Origin: Psychrobacter immobilis
Lineage (GTDB): Bacteria > Pseudomonadota > Gammaproteobacteria > Pseudomonadales > Moraxellaceae
Direction: 5' to 3'
Length of the DNA stretch: 64,000 nt
Assembly (NCBI RefSeq): GCF_904846185.1
Contig: NZ_CAJGZQ010000010.1
Coordinates: forward strand, 1 to 64,000
Part shown: positions 19,266 to 29,611 of the stretch, in pieces
How the letters are laid out: every line of letters starts with the position of its first letter
How positions within the stretch are numbered: the stretch's first letter is position 1
Notes under the pieces: generated by a model
Told to the model about the DNA's origin: nothing
Databases searched by the model: none
What the model saw: the letters and a program-made list of their open reading frames with translations, nothing else
Program-made: the position numbers and the translations under genes

Positions 19266-19703
19266 ATGAGCGAAACCACCTCTATTACCCCAACACGTCC
19301 TTATATGGTGCGCGCGCTTTATCAGTGGATAGAAGACAATCAACTAACGCCTTACCTGATGGTTGATGCCACTGCCGAAAACGTACAGATTCCAAGGGAA
19401 CACGTGCAAGATGGTCGTATCGTATTGAATATCGCCAGCCGTGCGACTGGTAATATGAGTATGGAAAATGATTATATTCATTTTAGTGCGCGTTTTGGCG
19501 GCGTGTCACAAGAGATTTGGGTACCAATGACGTCGGTGTTAGGTATTTATGCGAAAGAAAACTCGCAAGGGATGTTTTTTGACCCCAATGAATATGACAA
19601 CTATCAACCTGAAGATGATGCGATAGTAAGCTCACAGAAGAGCCCTACTGCGGCACCTAAAGCCAAACGTGATAATAAAGCAGGTTTAAAAGTGTTGAAA
19701 TAG
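19266..19703 (+). CDS. sspB: ClpXP adaptor / protease specificity-enhancing factor
   Basis: SspB tethers ssrA-tagged proteins to ClpXP for degradation. The 145-residue protein begins with the dimeric substrate-binding fold (RPYMVRALYQWIEDNQLTPY, then VDATAENVQIPREHVQDGRI) and has the NISRFGG-like SARFGGVSQEIWVP core. An acidic linker (QPEDDA) leads to a basic C-terminal tail ending KAGLKVLK, the short hydrophobic-basic ClpX-docking tail expected in SspB. Confidence 0.94.
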   Translation: MSETTSITPTRPYMVRALYQWIEDNQLTPYLMVDATAENVQIPREHVQDGRIVLNIASRATGNMSMENDYIHFSARFGGVSQEIWVPMTSVLGIYAKENSQGMFFDPNEYDNYQPEDDAIVSSQKSPTAAPKAKRDNKAGLKVLK

Positions 19704-19718
19704 TCAATTTTTCGGTAT

Positions 19719-19756
19719 AAAAAAGGCTGGTCGTATTATATACGGTCAGCCTTTTT
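19719..19756. terminator. Terminator downstream of sspB
   Basis: An A6 run and GGCTG(G/A)... pair with ...CAGCC followed by T5 on the plus strand. It lies between convergent sspB and dcd and may serve both. Confidence 0.8.
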
Positions 19757-19810
19757 GTGATTAATCTAAAAGATTTATCATTGTGCACTTTCAGTTAGCA
19801 TATAAGATTA

Positions 19811-20386
19811 CTAGGTTCTTGGCAATGTCACGCCGCGTTGACCTTGATACTTACCGCCGCGATCTTTATAGCTGGTTTCACATACGTCATCAGCATCGCT
19901 TTGGAAAAATAGCATTTGTGCCACCCCTTCGCCTGCATAAATACGCGCTGGTAGATTGGTGGTGTTGCTAAATTCCAAAGTGACATGCCCTTCCCATTCA
20001 GGCTCCAGCGGCGTCACATTGACGATAATTCCGCAACGGGCATACGTTGATTTACCAAGACAGATCGTCAATACATCGCGTGGAATACGGAAATATTCCA
20101 TGGTGCGTGCTAGCGCAAACGAGTTTGGTGGAATAATGCACTCGTCACCGATGACATCAATAAAGCTTTTTTCATCAAAGTTTTTTGGATCTACAATCAC
20201 TGAATGAACATTGGTAAAAACTTTAAATTCAGGCGCGCAGCGTACATCATAACCATAGCTTGACGTACCGTAGCTAACCAAACGCTCGCCTGTATCATTA
20301 AAACGTACTTGACCCGCTTCAAACGGCTCAATCATGCCGTGTTCTTCAGCCATTTTACGAATCCAGCGGTCAGACTTGATAGACAT
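19811..20386 (-). CDS. dcd: dCTP deaminase
   Basis: Dcd deaminates dCTP to dUTP, the main source of dUMP for thymidylate synthesis in gammaproteobacteria. It has 191 residues. The family's [21 protein letters not shown] start is present, with SSYGYDVR near 40. [21 protein letters not shown] is followed by [25 protein letters not shown], which includes the catalytic Glu region, and [10 protein letters not shown] near 150. Length and motifs are complete. It is convergent with sspB. Confidence 0.96.
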   Translation of the reverse strand: MSIKSDRWIRKMAEEHGMIEPFEAGQVRFNDTGERLVSYGTSSYGYDVRCAPEFKVFTNVHSVIVDPKNFDEKSFIDVIGDECIIPPNSFALARTMEYFRIPRDVLTICLGKSTYARCGIIVNVTPLEPEWEGHVTLEFSNTTNLPARIYAGEGVAQMLFFQSDADDVCETSYKDRGGKYQGQRGVTLPRT

Positions 20387-20522
20387 TGTTGTTCCTTAGC
20401 AGCTATAAAATAAAATTTACGATATGAACGGTATTTTGATAGCGACGATTATACGGAATTGAGCGCTCAATTTATAGGCTTGCCTGCGTTTAATATAAAT
20501 CTACAATCAATACGACAACCGC

Positions 20523-21665
20523 CTACCATTTTGCGAAATGATCTTCTGCTAAGCCCATTATCTTATCGATTTCAATCACGTCATCTTTTAGACGAATCTC
20601 ACCACTATAAAAGCCAAGCCATTGCTCAAATATACTGGCAAGCACACCAAAGTTATCTGTCTTTTTATAAACGGTTATCGGCGTGAAAGTTAAGTCAATA
20701 TCAACATTGCTCCAGCCTAGGTTTTGATGATAGATGCGCCAAGGCTGTCGCGTATTATCTATGGTTTTAGCATTATCATCCTGCTCATTAGCTGGCAACT
20801 TTAAACCATCACGGACAAACATCACAGGCGGTAAATAATAAATCTGCCCATCCAGCCAGCACGCATTTTCGCTAACCCCTGTTTCATTGACGCCCATCGC
20901 TAGATTTAGGGCAAAATGACGACCGTCTGGCAAATAACTATTGATACAACTCCAAAACCAATTGGTCTTGTGACGCATATAGCCAAGCGTCCAATCGAGA
21001 TTGGCGATAGTCGTTTCGGAAAAGTGGATTTGTTTGGCTTGAGCATCAGTGTTAAATTTTGAATGGGCTTTAATAAGCAAATGACCAGCTAGAGCAGTTA
21101 ACGGTTCTTTTTGAGTAAAGGTCCAGCCACGCCTGCCCGTTGGTGTGCAGACTGCTAATGGCGCTGCTTGCCGCTGTAGCGTCGCATCAAGCGTAATGTG
21201 TTTACTGTCCAATGCTACTGCGATTTTTGATGGCGTAAAATCCAATGTTAATGTGAGATTACTATGGGTAAATGCCATTTGCCCTTGATAGCAATCGCCT
21301 TCTAACTGTGTGTGATGCATCAACGGCTGCAATGCTTCACAAACCTCTAACTGCTTAGTCTCATCATTATAAAGATAAACAAAGGCACTGGTTGCCAACT
21401 TAATCGTTGCCAATGCCAAACAAATCCGATAAGGCGGCTGGATAATTTGAATAAAGCAGAATTGATTGGCTTTTAACTCTTTGCGCCAGTTTGGCAGCGC
21501 CTTTTGCGAAATAAGATGACTGTGATAGTCCAAATAATTGATATTTTTAACGTGAGCAAAAACACCAAAAATAGGCTGACCATTTTGAATAAGCTCGTTA
21601 AGAACAGCTGGCTTAATGCTGGTAGATAAGTGTTGCTGATCTTGCTCATTACGATTTTGATTCAT
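20523..21665 (-). CDS. DUF2804 family protein
   Basis: This 380-residue soluble protein matches the DUF2804 pattern as recalled: an N-terminal NGQPIFGVF stretch, W-rich middle (GRRGWTFTQKEPL, KTNWFWSCINSYLPDGRHFALNLAMGVNE), and a C-terminus ending in GLAEDHFAKW. Function is not established; the fold of related proteins suggests a lipocalin-like carbohydrate or lipid binding role, which is inference. It has no signal peptide and is monocistronic on the minus strand. Confidence 0.75.
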   Translation of the reverse strand: MNQNRNEQDQQHLSTSIKPAVLNELIQNGQPIFGVFAHVKNINYLDYHSHLISQKALPNWRKELKANQFCFIQIIQPPYRICLALATIKLATSAFVYLYNDETKQLEVCEALQPLMHHTQLEGDCYQGQMAFTHSNLTLTLDFTPSKIAVALDSKHITLDATLQRQAAPLAVCTPTGRRGWTFTQKEPLTALAGHLLIKAHSKFNTDAQAKQIHFSETTIANLDWTLGYMRHKTNWFWSCINSYLPDGRHFALNLAMGVNETGVSENACWLDGQIYYLPPVMFVRDGLKLPANEQDDNAKTIDNTRQPWRIYHQNLGWSNVDIDLTFTPITVYKKTDNFGVLASIFEQWLGFYSGEIRLKDDVIEIDKIMGLAEDHFAKW

Positions 21666-22084
21666 GATTGAGGCATCCTAGCCAAATTTTTCTAAAGGTA
21701 CTATTTTTCCTTGATAACTCACGGCAGTATGTACAGTTTTTCTTTTTGCCTTCGCAGAACCCACAAAAAACGCTGCCGTTATCACCTTAACTTCAATGCT
21801 GGTCAATCCATCTGCCAACCTTTCCGTCACATTTGCTGATGGCGTTTGCTACTCCCGTCTTTAGAGTAGCAAACGGCCATCAGTTGATTGTTTGAGAGCT
21901 CAATCGCATATATCGGCGAACGGAATAATTTCAGTCACCTATACTGTTTGGGAATATTATCTAAATGTCGTTGATAAATTGATAAGCTCGCAATATTCCC
22001 TTTTTAAAACCCAAATCCTTGCAAGTTTTTATACTTAGGCTATTTAGCTATCGCTAAAAATCATCGAGAACCGTTATAAAACTA
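21666..22084. other. Intergenic region with a long hairpin
   Basis: About 420 bases between the DUF2804 and mrp genes, both on the minus strand. The main feature is a long inverted repeat at 21836-21883 described separately. No coding frame is supported. Confidence 0.5.
21836..21883. repeat. Long imperfect inverted repeat
   Basis: CTGATGGC-GTTTGCTACTC pairs with GAGTAGCAAAC-GGCCATCAG, giving a 19-bp stem with one bulge and a 9-base loop. Neither side carries a proper T-tract. It may be an mRNA 3'-end structure of mrp or a dispersed intergenic repeat. Confidence 0.7.
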
Positions 22085-23308
22085 TTAAAAAATACGCTTA
22101 TCATTGACAGGCTTAGCGAATTTATTAATATTGGCTTCGATATTTTTAGCAATGCTAAGATAGTACGGCGCAAACTCATCATCGGCTAATACGCTTGGCT
22201 CACCTTTATCCACTTGTGCACGAATACCGCTTGCCAATGGCAACTGACCTAACAGCGGCACCTGATATTGCTCAGCGATTTTTTCGCCGCCACCTGTGCC
22301 AAAGATAGCTTCGGTATGATTACAGTTACTACAGGTATGCAGTGCCATGTTTTCGACCACGCCGAGTACTGGGATATTGGTTTTGTTAAACATCTCAATA
22401 CCTTTTTGCGCATCAAGTAAGGCAATATGCTGCGGCGTCGTGACAATCACGGCACCCGTTACGGGAATACGCTGAGCTAGCGTGAGCTGAATATCGCCCG
22501 TACCCGGTGGCATATCAATCACTAAGTAATCCAGCTGCGGCCAGTTGGTTTGATTATACAGCTGCATCAGCGCACCAGTGGCTTTTGGTCCACGCCATGC
22601 AACCGGCGTATTATCTCCATCGAGTAAGCTACCAATCGATAGCATTGCCATGCCGTGCGCATTGATAGGAACAAACTGCTCGTTTTCCAGCTCAGGTTTG
22701 ACATTATCGACGCCCAGCATCGTTGGCATACTAGGACCATAAATATCAGCATCTAGTACGCCAACACGGTTGCCTAATTTTTGTAATGCTAAGGCAATGT
22801 TGACCGTGGTAGTGGATTTACCAACACCGCCTTTACCCGATGCCACGACGATAATATGACGAATACGCGGATGCGCGGCGAGTGACGCTTGTGTCGGTGC
22901 GGCTTTGGTAATTGGTGGTTCAACAGTAGTATTGCTATCAGCATTTGCCGCTGGTTTATGTTGATTGTCCATGGCATTAGTGGTTTTTGGCATTGCTTTT
23001 GGCAGACTTGACCTCGAGCCTTTCGTCGGTGCGGGCAGACGAACATTCATGTGAATGGTTTTAATACCGTGCGCATGTAACAGTTGCCCAAGTTCTTGTT
23101 GGATAATTTCAGGATTACTATTTACGGGTAGACGCAAGTCTAAGGTGAGCTGGTCACCATCACGCTCGAGCCCCGTTACCATGGTGGCAATACTGACAGT
23201 ACCTACCTCATAACCAAGCAGCACCTTGTCCACGGCACTATCGCGCTCTGCTCGCTGCTCTGGTGTTTCTGATTTTTTGGTGGAGGTTTTCTTCATAAAG
23301 TTAAACAT
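22085..23308 (-). CDS. mrp: Mrp/ApbC family iron-sulfur cluster carrier ATPase
   Basis: A P-loop NTPase that carries [4Fe-4S] clusters to apo-proteins. It has 407 residues. The N-terminal roughly 100 residues are a MIP18/DUF59-like domain, followed by a low-complexity linker rich in Pro, Asn and Thr. The deviant Walker A VVASGKGGVGKSTTTVNIAL lies at about residue 150, with GVLDADIYGPSMPTMLG and DYLVIDMPPGTGDIQLTL further on. The cluster-binding CSNC pair lies near 330. The linker is longer than in many homologues. It is separate from mgtE by 170 bases on the same strand. Confidence 0.92.
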   Translation of the reverse strand: MFNFMKKTSTKKSETPEQRAERDSAVDKVLLGYEVGTVSIATMVTGLERDGDQLTLDLRLPVNSNPEIIQQELGQLLHAHGIKTIHMNVRLPAPTKGSRSSLPKAMPKTTNAMDNQHKPAANADSNTTVEPPITKAAPTQASLAAHPRIRHIIVVASGKGGVGKSTTTVNIALALQKLGNRVGVLDADIYGPSMPTMLGVDNVKPELENEQFVPINAHGMAMLSIGSLLDGDNTPVAWRGPKATGALMQLYNQTNWPQLDYLVIDMPPGTGDIQLTLAQRIPVTGAVIVTTPQHIALLDAQKGIEMFNKTNIPVLGVVENMALHTCSNCNHTEAIFGTGGGEKIAEQYQVPLLGQLPLASGIRAQVDKGEPSVLADDEFAPYYLSIAKNIEANINKFAKPVNDKRIF

Positions 23309-23436
23309 AGCGACTATTACTGCCTATACAAGTGGGTGGGCATGGCAAAAACTCAGCGAATACTGTCGTGAACAATACTGCTCGTGAACGTGTTAGCCAG
23401 ACCTTTTATAGTGACAGTGTAGCTGAATTACCACTA

Positions 23437-23461
23437 TAAAAAAACCACAACGCTAGTGGGA
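23437..23461 (-). terminator. Possible terminator of mgtE
   Basis: On the minus strand CCCACTAGCGTTGTGG is followed by seven T. The stem is short (CCAC/GTGG), so this is only a moderate candidate. Confidence 0.4.
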
Positions 23462-23479
23462 CTAGGCTTTATAGCAGCA

Positions 23480-24832
23480 TTAACCGATAGACAAAAACTG
23501 TGAAGCAATAAACAAATAAATAAGTACACCCGAGGCATCACAGACAGAGGTAATCAAAGGCGCACTGGCAGTGGCAGGGTCAAAACCCAATTTATTAAGC
23601 ACAAAAGGTAAGCTCATACCAATCACACAACCAATCATCACCACCGACATCATACTCAGTGCCAGCACTAACGACACCACTGCATCACCACGTACATAAC
23701 CGATAATTGAGATAGCCACCGCCATCGTCGCCCCAAGCATCAACGCAACCACCGCCTCTCGACCCAATAATGAAAACCAGTCACGCATGACCACATCGCC
23801 AGTCGCCAAAGCTCGCACCATCAAGGTCGCTGACTGCGAGCCAGCGTTACCGCCACTGTCGACCAATAAAGGTAAAAAGAACACCAATACCAAATTGGCA
23901 GCAATCACATCTTCAAATTTTGCAATACTAAAGCCTGAGAGCAAGTTACCAAATACCAAAAACACCAACCAGAATACGCGCTTACGGTATAACACTCGAA
24001 CGCTTACATCTTTTAATTTGCCAACCATTGTCGAGATACCGCCCGACTTATGGAAATCATCGGTTGCCTCATCACTCGCCACATCCATCGCATCGTCGTG
24101 GGTAACAATACCGATTAAAGCGCCACTATCATCAGTAATAGGCAGCGCAATTAAGTCATAGCGAGCCACGACTTTCGCAATGTCTTCTTGATCATCATTG
24201 ACATTACAAGACACTACTGTAGTCATCATAATGTCATTAATCAGCTGTTCAGGAGCCGCTAAAATAAGTACTCGTAAAGAGACAACGCCTAATAACTTAC
24301 GCTCGTCATCAATCACATAAGCATGATAAATAGTCTCGGCATCAGGTGCTTCTAGGCGCAGTGCTGCCAATGCCTCAGAGACAGTCATATGAGCAGCTAA
24401 AGTCGCATAATCAGACGTCATCAACGCACCAGCAGTGCGCTCCTCATAGGCAGATAACTTACGAATATCTTCACGTTGTGCCTGTGCCAAGGCGGGTAAC
24501 AAAGCATCCCGCTGCTCCTGATTTAGGTGCTTATATAAGTCGGTACGCTCATCCGCAGGCATCTCGCCTACTATCTTTGCTAATACAGCCCGAGGAAATA
24601 CATAGGCAAGTGCAACCTGAATATCCGTTTCTAAATAGGAGAACACGGTAGAACGATTGGGCAGATGCTCAAGTAGCTGCCATGCAAGATTTGGCTCCAT
24701 GAGTGCTAGAACATCGGCAATATCAATCGGGCGCAAATTTTGAAGTTGATTGATTGATTGCTCAAACTGCTGTTGTTCGATAGCACGGCTTAATTTTGCT
24801 GCAAGCGTTTTTGCAAAATCCTTATCATTCAT
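23480..24832 (-). CDS. mgtE: MgtE-family magnesium transporter
   Basis: MgtE is a homodimeric Mg2+ channel gated by cytoplasmic Mg2+-binding domains. From the ATG at 24832 (MNDKDFAKTL; GGAG eight bases upstream) it is 450 residues; an earlier ATG at 24850 would add six. Domain order is an N-domain of helical repeats (LRPIDIADVLALMEPN, LPNRSTVFSYL), a CBS pair (MTSDYATLAAHMTVSEAL to IVTHDDAMDVASDEATDD), and five C-terminal membrane helices. The pore motif region is VDSGGNAGSQSATLMVRALATGD near 325-345, with PLVTSVCDASG-like PLITSVCDASGVLIYL near the end. Confidence 0.94.
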   Translation of the reverse strand: MNDKDFAKTLAAKLSRAIEQQQFEQSINQLQNLRPIDIADVLALMEPNLAWQLLEHLPNRSTVFSYLETDIQVALAYVFPRAVLAKIVGEMPADERTDLYKHLNQEQRDALLPALAQAQREDIRKLSAYEERTAGALMTSDYATLAAHMTVSEALAALRLEAPDAETIYHAYVIDDERKLLGVVSLRVLILAAPEQLINDIMMTTVVSCNVNDDQEDIAKVVARYDLIALPITDDSGALIGIVTHDDAMDVASDEATDDFHKSGGISTMVGKLKDVSVRVLYRKRVFWLVFLVFGNLLSGFSIAKFEDVIAANLVLVFFLPLLVDSGGNAGSQSATLMVRALATGDVVMRDWFSLLGREAVVALMLGATMAVAISIIGYVRGDAVVSLVLALSMMSVVMIGCVIGMSLPFVLNKLGFDPATASAPLITSVCDASGVLIYLFIASQFLSIG

Positions 24833-24875
24833 TATACTTACTCCGTGCAACCCGAAACGCTATTCAAGCGCTCAT

Positions 24876-24900
24876 AAAAAAGAGCCAATCTAATTGGCTC
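24876..24900 (-). terminator. Terminator of the scoA-scoB-bdhA unit
   Basis: GAGCCAAT / ATTGGCTC stem with a three-base loop, followed on the minus strand by six T. It lies about 105 bases after the bdhA stop. Confidence 0.8.
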
Positions 24901-25003
24901 AAATTAATATAAAACTAGATGCTAATGGATTGGTCTTTTATTAGCAAGCCCATGATTCTTAAACCAATCAAACAGCCCGCAAACCCATTAATTCACCACT
25001 CAG

Positions 25004-25813
<810 letters not shown>

Positions 25814-25930
25814 TTAATAATAGGTAGTGATGCGAAGTTATGAGGTCAACCTGTAAGTAAGCCACTAAAATATAGTGGCTATTAAATAAAATATTAATCA
25901 GCCTTTACACTATTAGGTAGTGTATCAAAA

Positions 25931-26560
25931 CTATTGAGCAATGCTCACTGGCGTCTTTTCTTGTAGCTCATCAAAGCTAACACCTTCTGCCAGCTCAACT
26001 AGCTTTAGACCGTTGTCAGTGACGTCTAGTACAGCAAGTTCGGTAATAATCCGATCAACTACCCCTTTGCCCGTCAATGGTAGCTCGCAATTGGCAAGAA
26101 TTTTTGGCTCGCCGTGTTTATTGACTTGTTCCATTAAAACAATCACGCGCTGCACGCCAGCGACTAGATCCATCGCACCGCCCATGCCTTTGACCATCTT
26201 TTTGGGAATCATCCAGTTGGCCAAATCACCTTTTTCTGACACTTCCATCGCACCTAATATTGCAAGATTAACATGACCGCCGCGAATCATCGCAAATGAC
26301 TCTGAGCTACTAAAATAACTGGCACCCGCTTCGGCAGTGACGGTTTGTTTACCCGCATTAATCAAATCTGCATCGACATTTTCTGCCGTTGGAAACTCGC
26401 CGATACCTAATAGACCATTTTCAGACTGTAGCCAAACATCGACATCTTTAGGGATGTAGTTAGCGACTAGGGTTGGTAGTCCAATACCTAAGTTGACATA
26501 ATAGCCGTCTTGTAGCTCTTGTGCGGCACGGTGTGCCATCTGCTCTCTTGTCCATGCCAT
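25931..26560 (-). CDS. scoB: Succinyl-CoA:3-ketoacid-CoA transferase subunit B
   Basis: Subunit B of SCOT transfers CoA from succinyl-CoA to acetoacetate. It is 209 residues. The active-site Glu lies in [11 protein letters not shown] at about residue 50, and [26 protein letters not shown] is a family hallmark. It lies between scoA and bdhA on the minus strand, with a 170-base gap to scoA and 126 to bdhA. The three form a ketone-body (or PHB monomer) use cassette. Confidence 0.95.
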   Translation of the reverse strand: MAWTREQMAHRAAQELQDGYYVNLGIGLPTLVANYIPKDVDVWLQSENGLLGIGEFPTAENVDADLINAGKQTVTAEAGASYFSSSESFAMIRGGHVNLAILGAMEVSEKGDLANWMIPKKMVKGMGGAMDLVAGVQRVIVLMEQVNKHGEPKILANCELPLTGKGVVDRIITELAVLDVTDNGLKLVELAEGVSFDELQEKTPVSIAQ

Positions 26561-26732
26561 GATAACTTCCTTATTTTTATAACGACTCCAAAAAATATAG
26601 CGGTGTCAAATTCGCTTAGTCTACTAAATGTAGCACTTTCACTCGTTTTCCTTGCCACTCAAATTTTTAGGAATAGTATTACTATATTCTATTATTAATT
26701 TAACACTTTAAAAAATTCTATAAAGCCTTTAA

Positions 26733-27446
26733 CTAAGCGCTTTCGACTGCTTTAGTCGTAGTCTTTTCAATACGCTTTTCAGGATTACTATTCAAGACGA
26801 TACGCTGCACAAAGATACCCGGCAGGTGCACGTCATCAGGATCAAATGTGCCCGTCTCTACGATTTCTTCGACTTCAACAATGGTAATTTTTCCTGCCAT
26901 GGCGCAATCTGGATTGAAGTTACGCGCCGTCTTGTTGAATATTAGATTACCCGCTTTGTCCGCTTTTTGCGCTTTGATTAATGACACATCAGCGCGTAAT
27001 GAGTGCTCAAGTATATAAGTACGACCATCAAAATCACGGGTTTCTTTGCCTTCAGCGACCAGCGTGCCAACGCCAGTGGCGGTGTAAAACGCAGGAATAC
27101 CAGCGCCGCCCGAACGTAGTTTTTCCGCTAAAGTACCTTGTGGCGTTAATTCAACTTCTAACTCGCCTGCCAAGTATTGACGCTCAAATTCTTTATTTTC
27201 ACCGACATAGGATGAAATCATTTTTTTAATCTGGCGCGTTTGCAATAGCAATCCTAAGCCGAAGTCATCGACGCCTGCGTTATTACTGATGCAAGTTAAC
27301 CCTTTAACACCACTATCACGCAATGCGGCGATTAACGCTTCAGGAATACCGCACAGACCAAAACCACCGATAGCGAGCGTTTGTCCATCGCTGACGATAC
27401 CTTTTAGCGCTTCTTCGGCACTGCTATATACTTTTGATTGACTCAT
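26733..27446 (-). CDS. scoA: Succinyl-CoA:3-ketoacid-CoA transferase subunit A
   Basis: Subunit A of SCOT, 237 residues. The [13 protein letters not shown] loop near residue 28, [15 protein letters not shown] near 55-70, [13 protein letters not shown] and [16 protein letters not shown] are all family hallmarks. It is first gene of the scoA-scoB-bdhA run, preceded on the minus strand by AGGAGATAAGC, a strong ribosome-binding site. It is divergent from the GntP-type permease, and the 347-base gap between them should hold both promoters. Confidence 0.95.
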   Translation of the reverse strand: MSQSKVYSSAEEALKGIVSDGQTLAIGGFGLCGIPEALIAALRDSGVKGLTCISNNAGVDDFGLGLLLQTRQIKKMISSYVGENKEFERQYLAGELEVELTPQGTLAEKLRSGGAGIPAFYTATGVGTLVAEGKETRDFDGRTYILEHSLRADVSLIKAQKADKAGNLIFNKTARNFNPDCAMAGKITIVEVEEIVETGTFDPDDVHLPGIFVQRIVLNSNPEKRIEKTTTKAVESA

Positions 27447-27793
27447 GCTTATCTCCTTGCAAGTCTATTTTTTGTTATTAACTTCTATCATCAATGATTA
27501 TGAGTAGGTGGCATCACTCAATACTTCCATATTTATATTAATACATTTTCTATCGATATATCATAATTAAAAATCTTGTGCTAACTTACCATATTATTCT
27601 CGTAGCGAGAAGAGAATAACCATAGGAATATACAAGCCAGCGCAGTAGCAGTATATATGATGGGTCAATATCTTATTAAGACAGGATTTATGTTTAATAA
27701 AATGTCAAATATTGCCTATTTTAAGTAATTTTATTGACCAATATCACCATGTTCTGCATACTCGCTGACTGAACTTTGCCAAGGAGGGCGAGC
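27447..27793. other. Divergent scoA / permease control region
   Basis: The 347 AT-rich bases between divergent genes contain no coding frame. Both promoters and any shared operator should be here. No single strong dyad was picked out by eye. Confidence 0.45.
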
Positions 27794-29209
27794 ATGTTTA
27801 GTACCTTTGCTATTGTCATTACTTTATTATTATTGATGTTTTTTGCTTATCGCGGTTATTCTGTGCTCATATTAGCACCGATTATGGCGACATTAGCCGT
27901 ACTATTATCAGGTGATTTTTTAAGCACGATTCCGGCCTATACCGATGTCTTTATGGGGGCGCTAAGTGGATTTTTACTTAAGTTTTTCCCTATATTCTTG
28001 CTGGGTGCATTATTTGGGCGTTTGATGGCAGACTCTGGTGCGGCGACGGCGATTGCCAAAACCGTGGTCGAAAAGCTTGGTGCTAGCAAAGCCATCTTAG
28101 CGGTTATCTTAGTTTGTGCCATTTTAACCTATGGTGGCGTCTCTTTATTTGTCGTGGCATTTGCTATTTACCCCATCGCCAAAGACTTGTTTAAAGCCGC
28201 TGATATTCCTAAGCGCTTGATTCCGGCAGCGATTGCCTTAGGCTCATTCACCTTTACGATGACTGCTCTGCCAGGCACGCCTGCCATTCAAAACGCCATT
28301 CCGATTCCTTACTATAATACCAACGTTTTTGCCGCGCCTATCTTGGGTATTATCGGCGGCACCATCATGTTTATTTGCGGTTGGTTATGGCTACAATCAC
28401 GCGCCAGAAAAGCCAATGCAGCAGGCGAAGGCTATAGTCAGCATGACGAAGAGGATGTGGGCGGCGTTGGCGCAGCCAAAAAAGAAACTGAGGTATTAAA
28501 TACGCATCACACCTCATTTACTATTGCTATGATTCCACTAGTGTTGGTCATTGGCTTAAATGCTTTATTAACTTACGCTGTCTTTCCATCAGTGGATTTT
28601 AGCGGCTTACAAGCTCAGTTTCCTGATCTAAATATCGCAGGCTCACTGGGTTTATGGTCAATTATCATCTCGTTAGTCGTGGCTTGTGCGGTGTTAATTT
28701 TGTTACGTATCGGTCATTGGAATAATCTGCAAAAAACTATCAACCGTGGTACTTATGATTCGATGTTGCCAATTTTTAATACCGCCTCAGAAGTTGGTTA
28801 CGGCGCGGTTATCGCCTCGTTAGCAGGCTTCCTCATCATTCGTGATAGTATCTTAAATCTAACGCCTGACAATCCTTTAATCTCAGAAGCGGTGGCGATG
28901 ACCACGCTGGCTGGTATTACTGGCTCATCGTCTGGTGGTTTAAGCATTGCCCTCTCTACGTTGGGTGAAGACTATTTAAGAATGGCGGTCGCAGCGGGTA
29001 TTGACCCAGAGCTCATGCACCGTGTTGCCGTGATGGCAGCGGGTGGTTTGGATACGCTACCGCATAGTGGCGCTGTCATCACCTTACTTGCGATTTGTGG
29101 TTTGACCCATAAGCAGTCTTATCTGAACGTCGCCATGGTGACAATGGTGATTCCACTTATTGCTGTGGTCGCCGTTATCATTTTAGGGACAATGTTTGGC
29201 TCGTTCTAA
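27794..29209 (+). CDS. GntP-family permease, probable 3-hydroxybutyrate or related organic acid transporter
   Basis: This 471-residue inner-membrane protein is of the GntP (gluconate:H+) family. It has about 12 hydrophobic segments and conserved stretches GALFGRLMADSGAA near 72-85, YGGVSLFVVAFAIYPIA and TALPGTPAIQNAIP near 160. SSSGGLSIALSTLGEDY and GLDTLPHSGAVITLL lie near the C-terminus. The start is the ATG at 27794, behind AAGGAGGGCGAGC. Being divergent from scoA-scoB-bdhA, it most likely brings in D-3-hydroxybutyrate or acetoacetate; gluconate is less likely as no gluconate kinase is nearby. Substrate is inference. Confidence 0.88.
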   Translation: MFSTFAIVITLLLLMFFAYRGYSVLILAPIMATLAVLLSGDFLSTIPAYTDVFMGALSGFLLKFFPIFLLGALFGRLMADSGAATAIAKTVVEKLGASKAILAVILVCAILTYGGVSLFVVAFAIYPIAKDLFKAADIPKRLIPAAIALGSFTFTMTALPGTPAIQNAIPIPYYNTNVFAAPILGIIGGTIMFICGWLWLQSRARKANAAGEGYSQHDEEDVGGVGAAKKETEVLNTHHTSFTIAMIPLVLVIGLNALLTYAVFPSVDFSGLQAQFPDLNIAGSLGLWSIIISLVVACAVLILLRIGHWNNLQKTINRGTYDSMLPIFNTASEVGYGAVIASLAGFLIIRDSILNLTPDNPLISEAVAMTTLAGITGSSSGGLSIALSTLGEDYLRMAVAAGIDPELMHRVAVMAAGGLDTLPHSGAVITLLAICGLTHKQSYLNVAMVTMVIPLIAVVAVIILGTMFGSF

Positions 29210-29280
29210 TGTCCTGAAATGAGGCATTTATTAAACCTTAAAGATAATTAAATGTAACGATTATTGCTTGATACCAAATA

Positions 29281-29312
29281 GCCCACTGAGCGATTGCTTG
29301 GTGGGTTTTTTA
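29281..29312 (+). terminator. Terminator of the GntP-type permease gene
   Basis: CCCACTGAGC pairs with GCTTGGTGGG (one G-T) followed by T6, about 70 bases past the stop. Confidence 0.75.
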
Positions 29313-29611
29313 TGCATGCTTTCTCATTACTACCTCTAAATACAACCGACTATTTATCTCTCATAATTGATTGACACTCTATATACCGTATAGAGTTAAT
29401 CGCTTTATTAGCGACTATATTAATTACTCAGGTAATGTCACAAATTTGGCCGAATTACGGTATCATAGGCACACTTTTTTAAATTTTCTCTTTTTTATAA
29501 GTTTTTAAACGTTTTTAGCATTAATGATTTAATATTAATCATATCGCGCCTGCTCGTCATAAAGCGCTTAAGACGTTTGATAACCAACCCGTTTATATAA
29601 AAATATAGGTG
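29313..29611 (+). promoter_or_regulatory. metG upstream region with an operator-like dyad
   Basis: About 300 bases ahead of metG. A perfect dyad, ACTCTATA-TACCG-TATAGAGT (29376-29396), overlaps a TTGACA hexamer at 29371-29376. No good -10 sits at 17 bases from it. The rest is AT-rich without genes. A link of this dyad to metG control is speculative. Confidence 0.4.
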
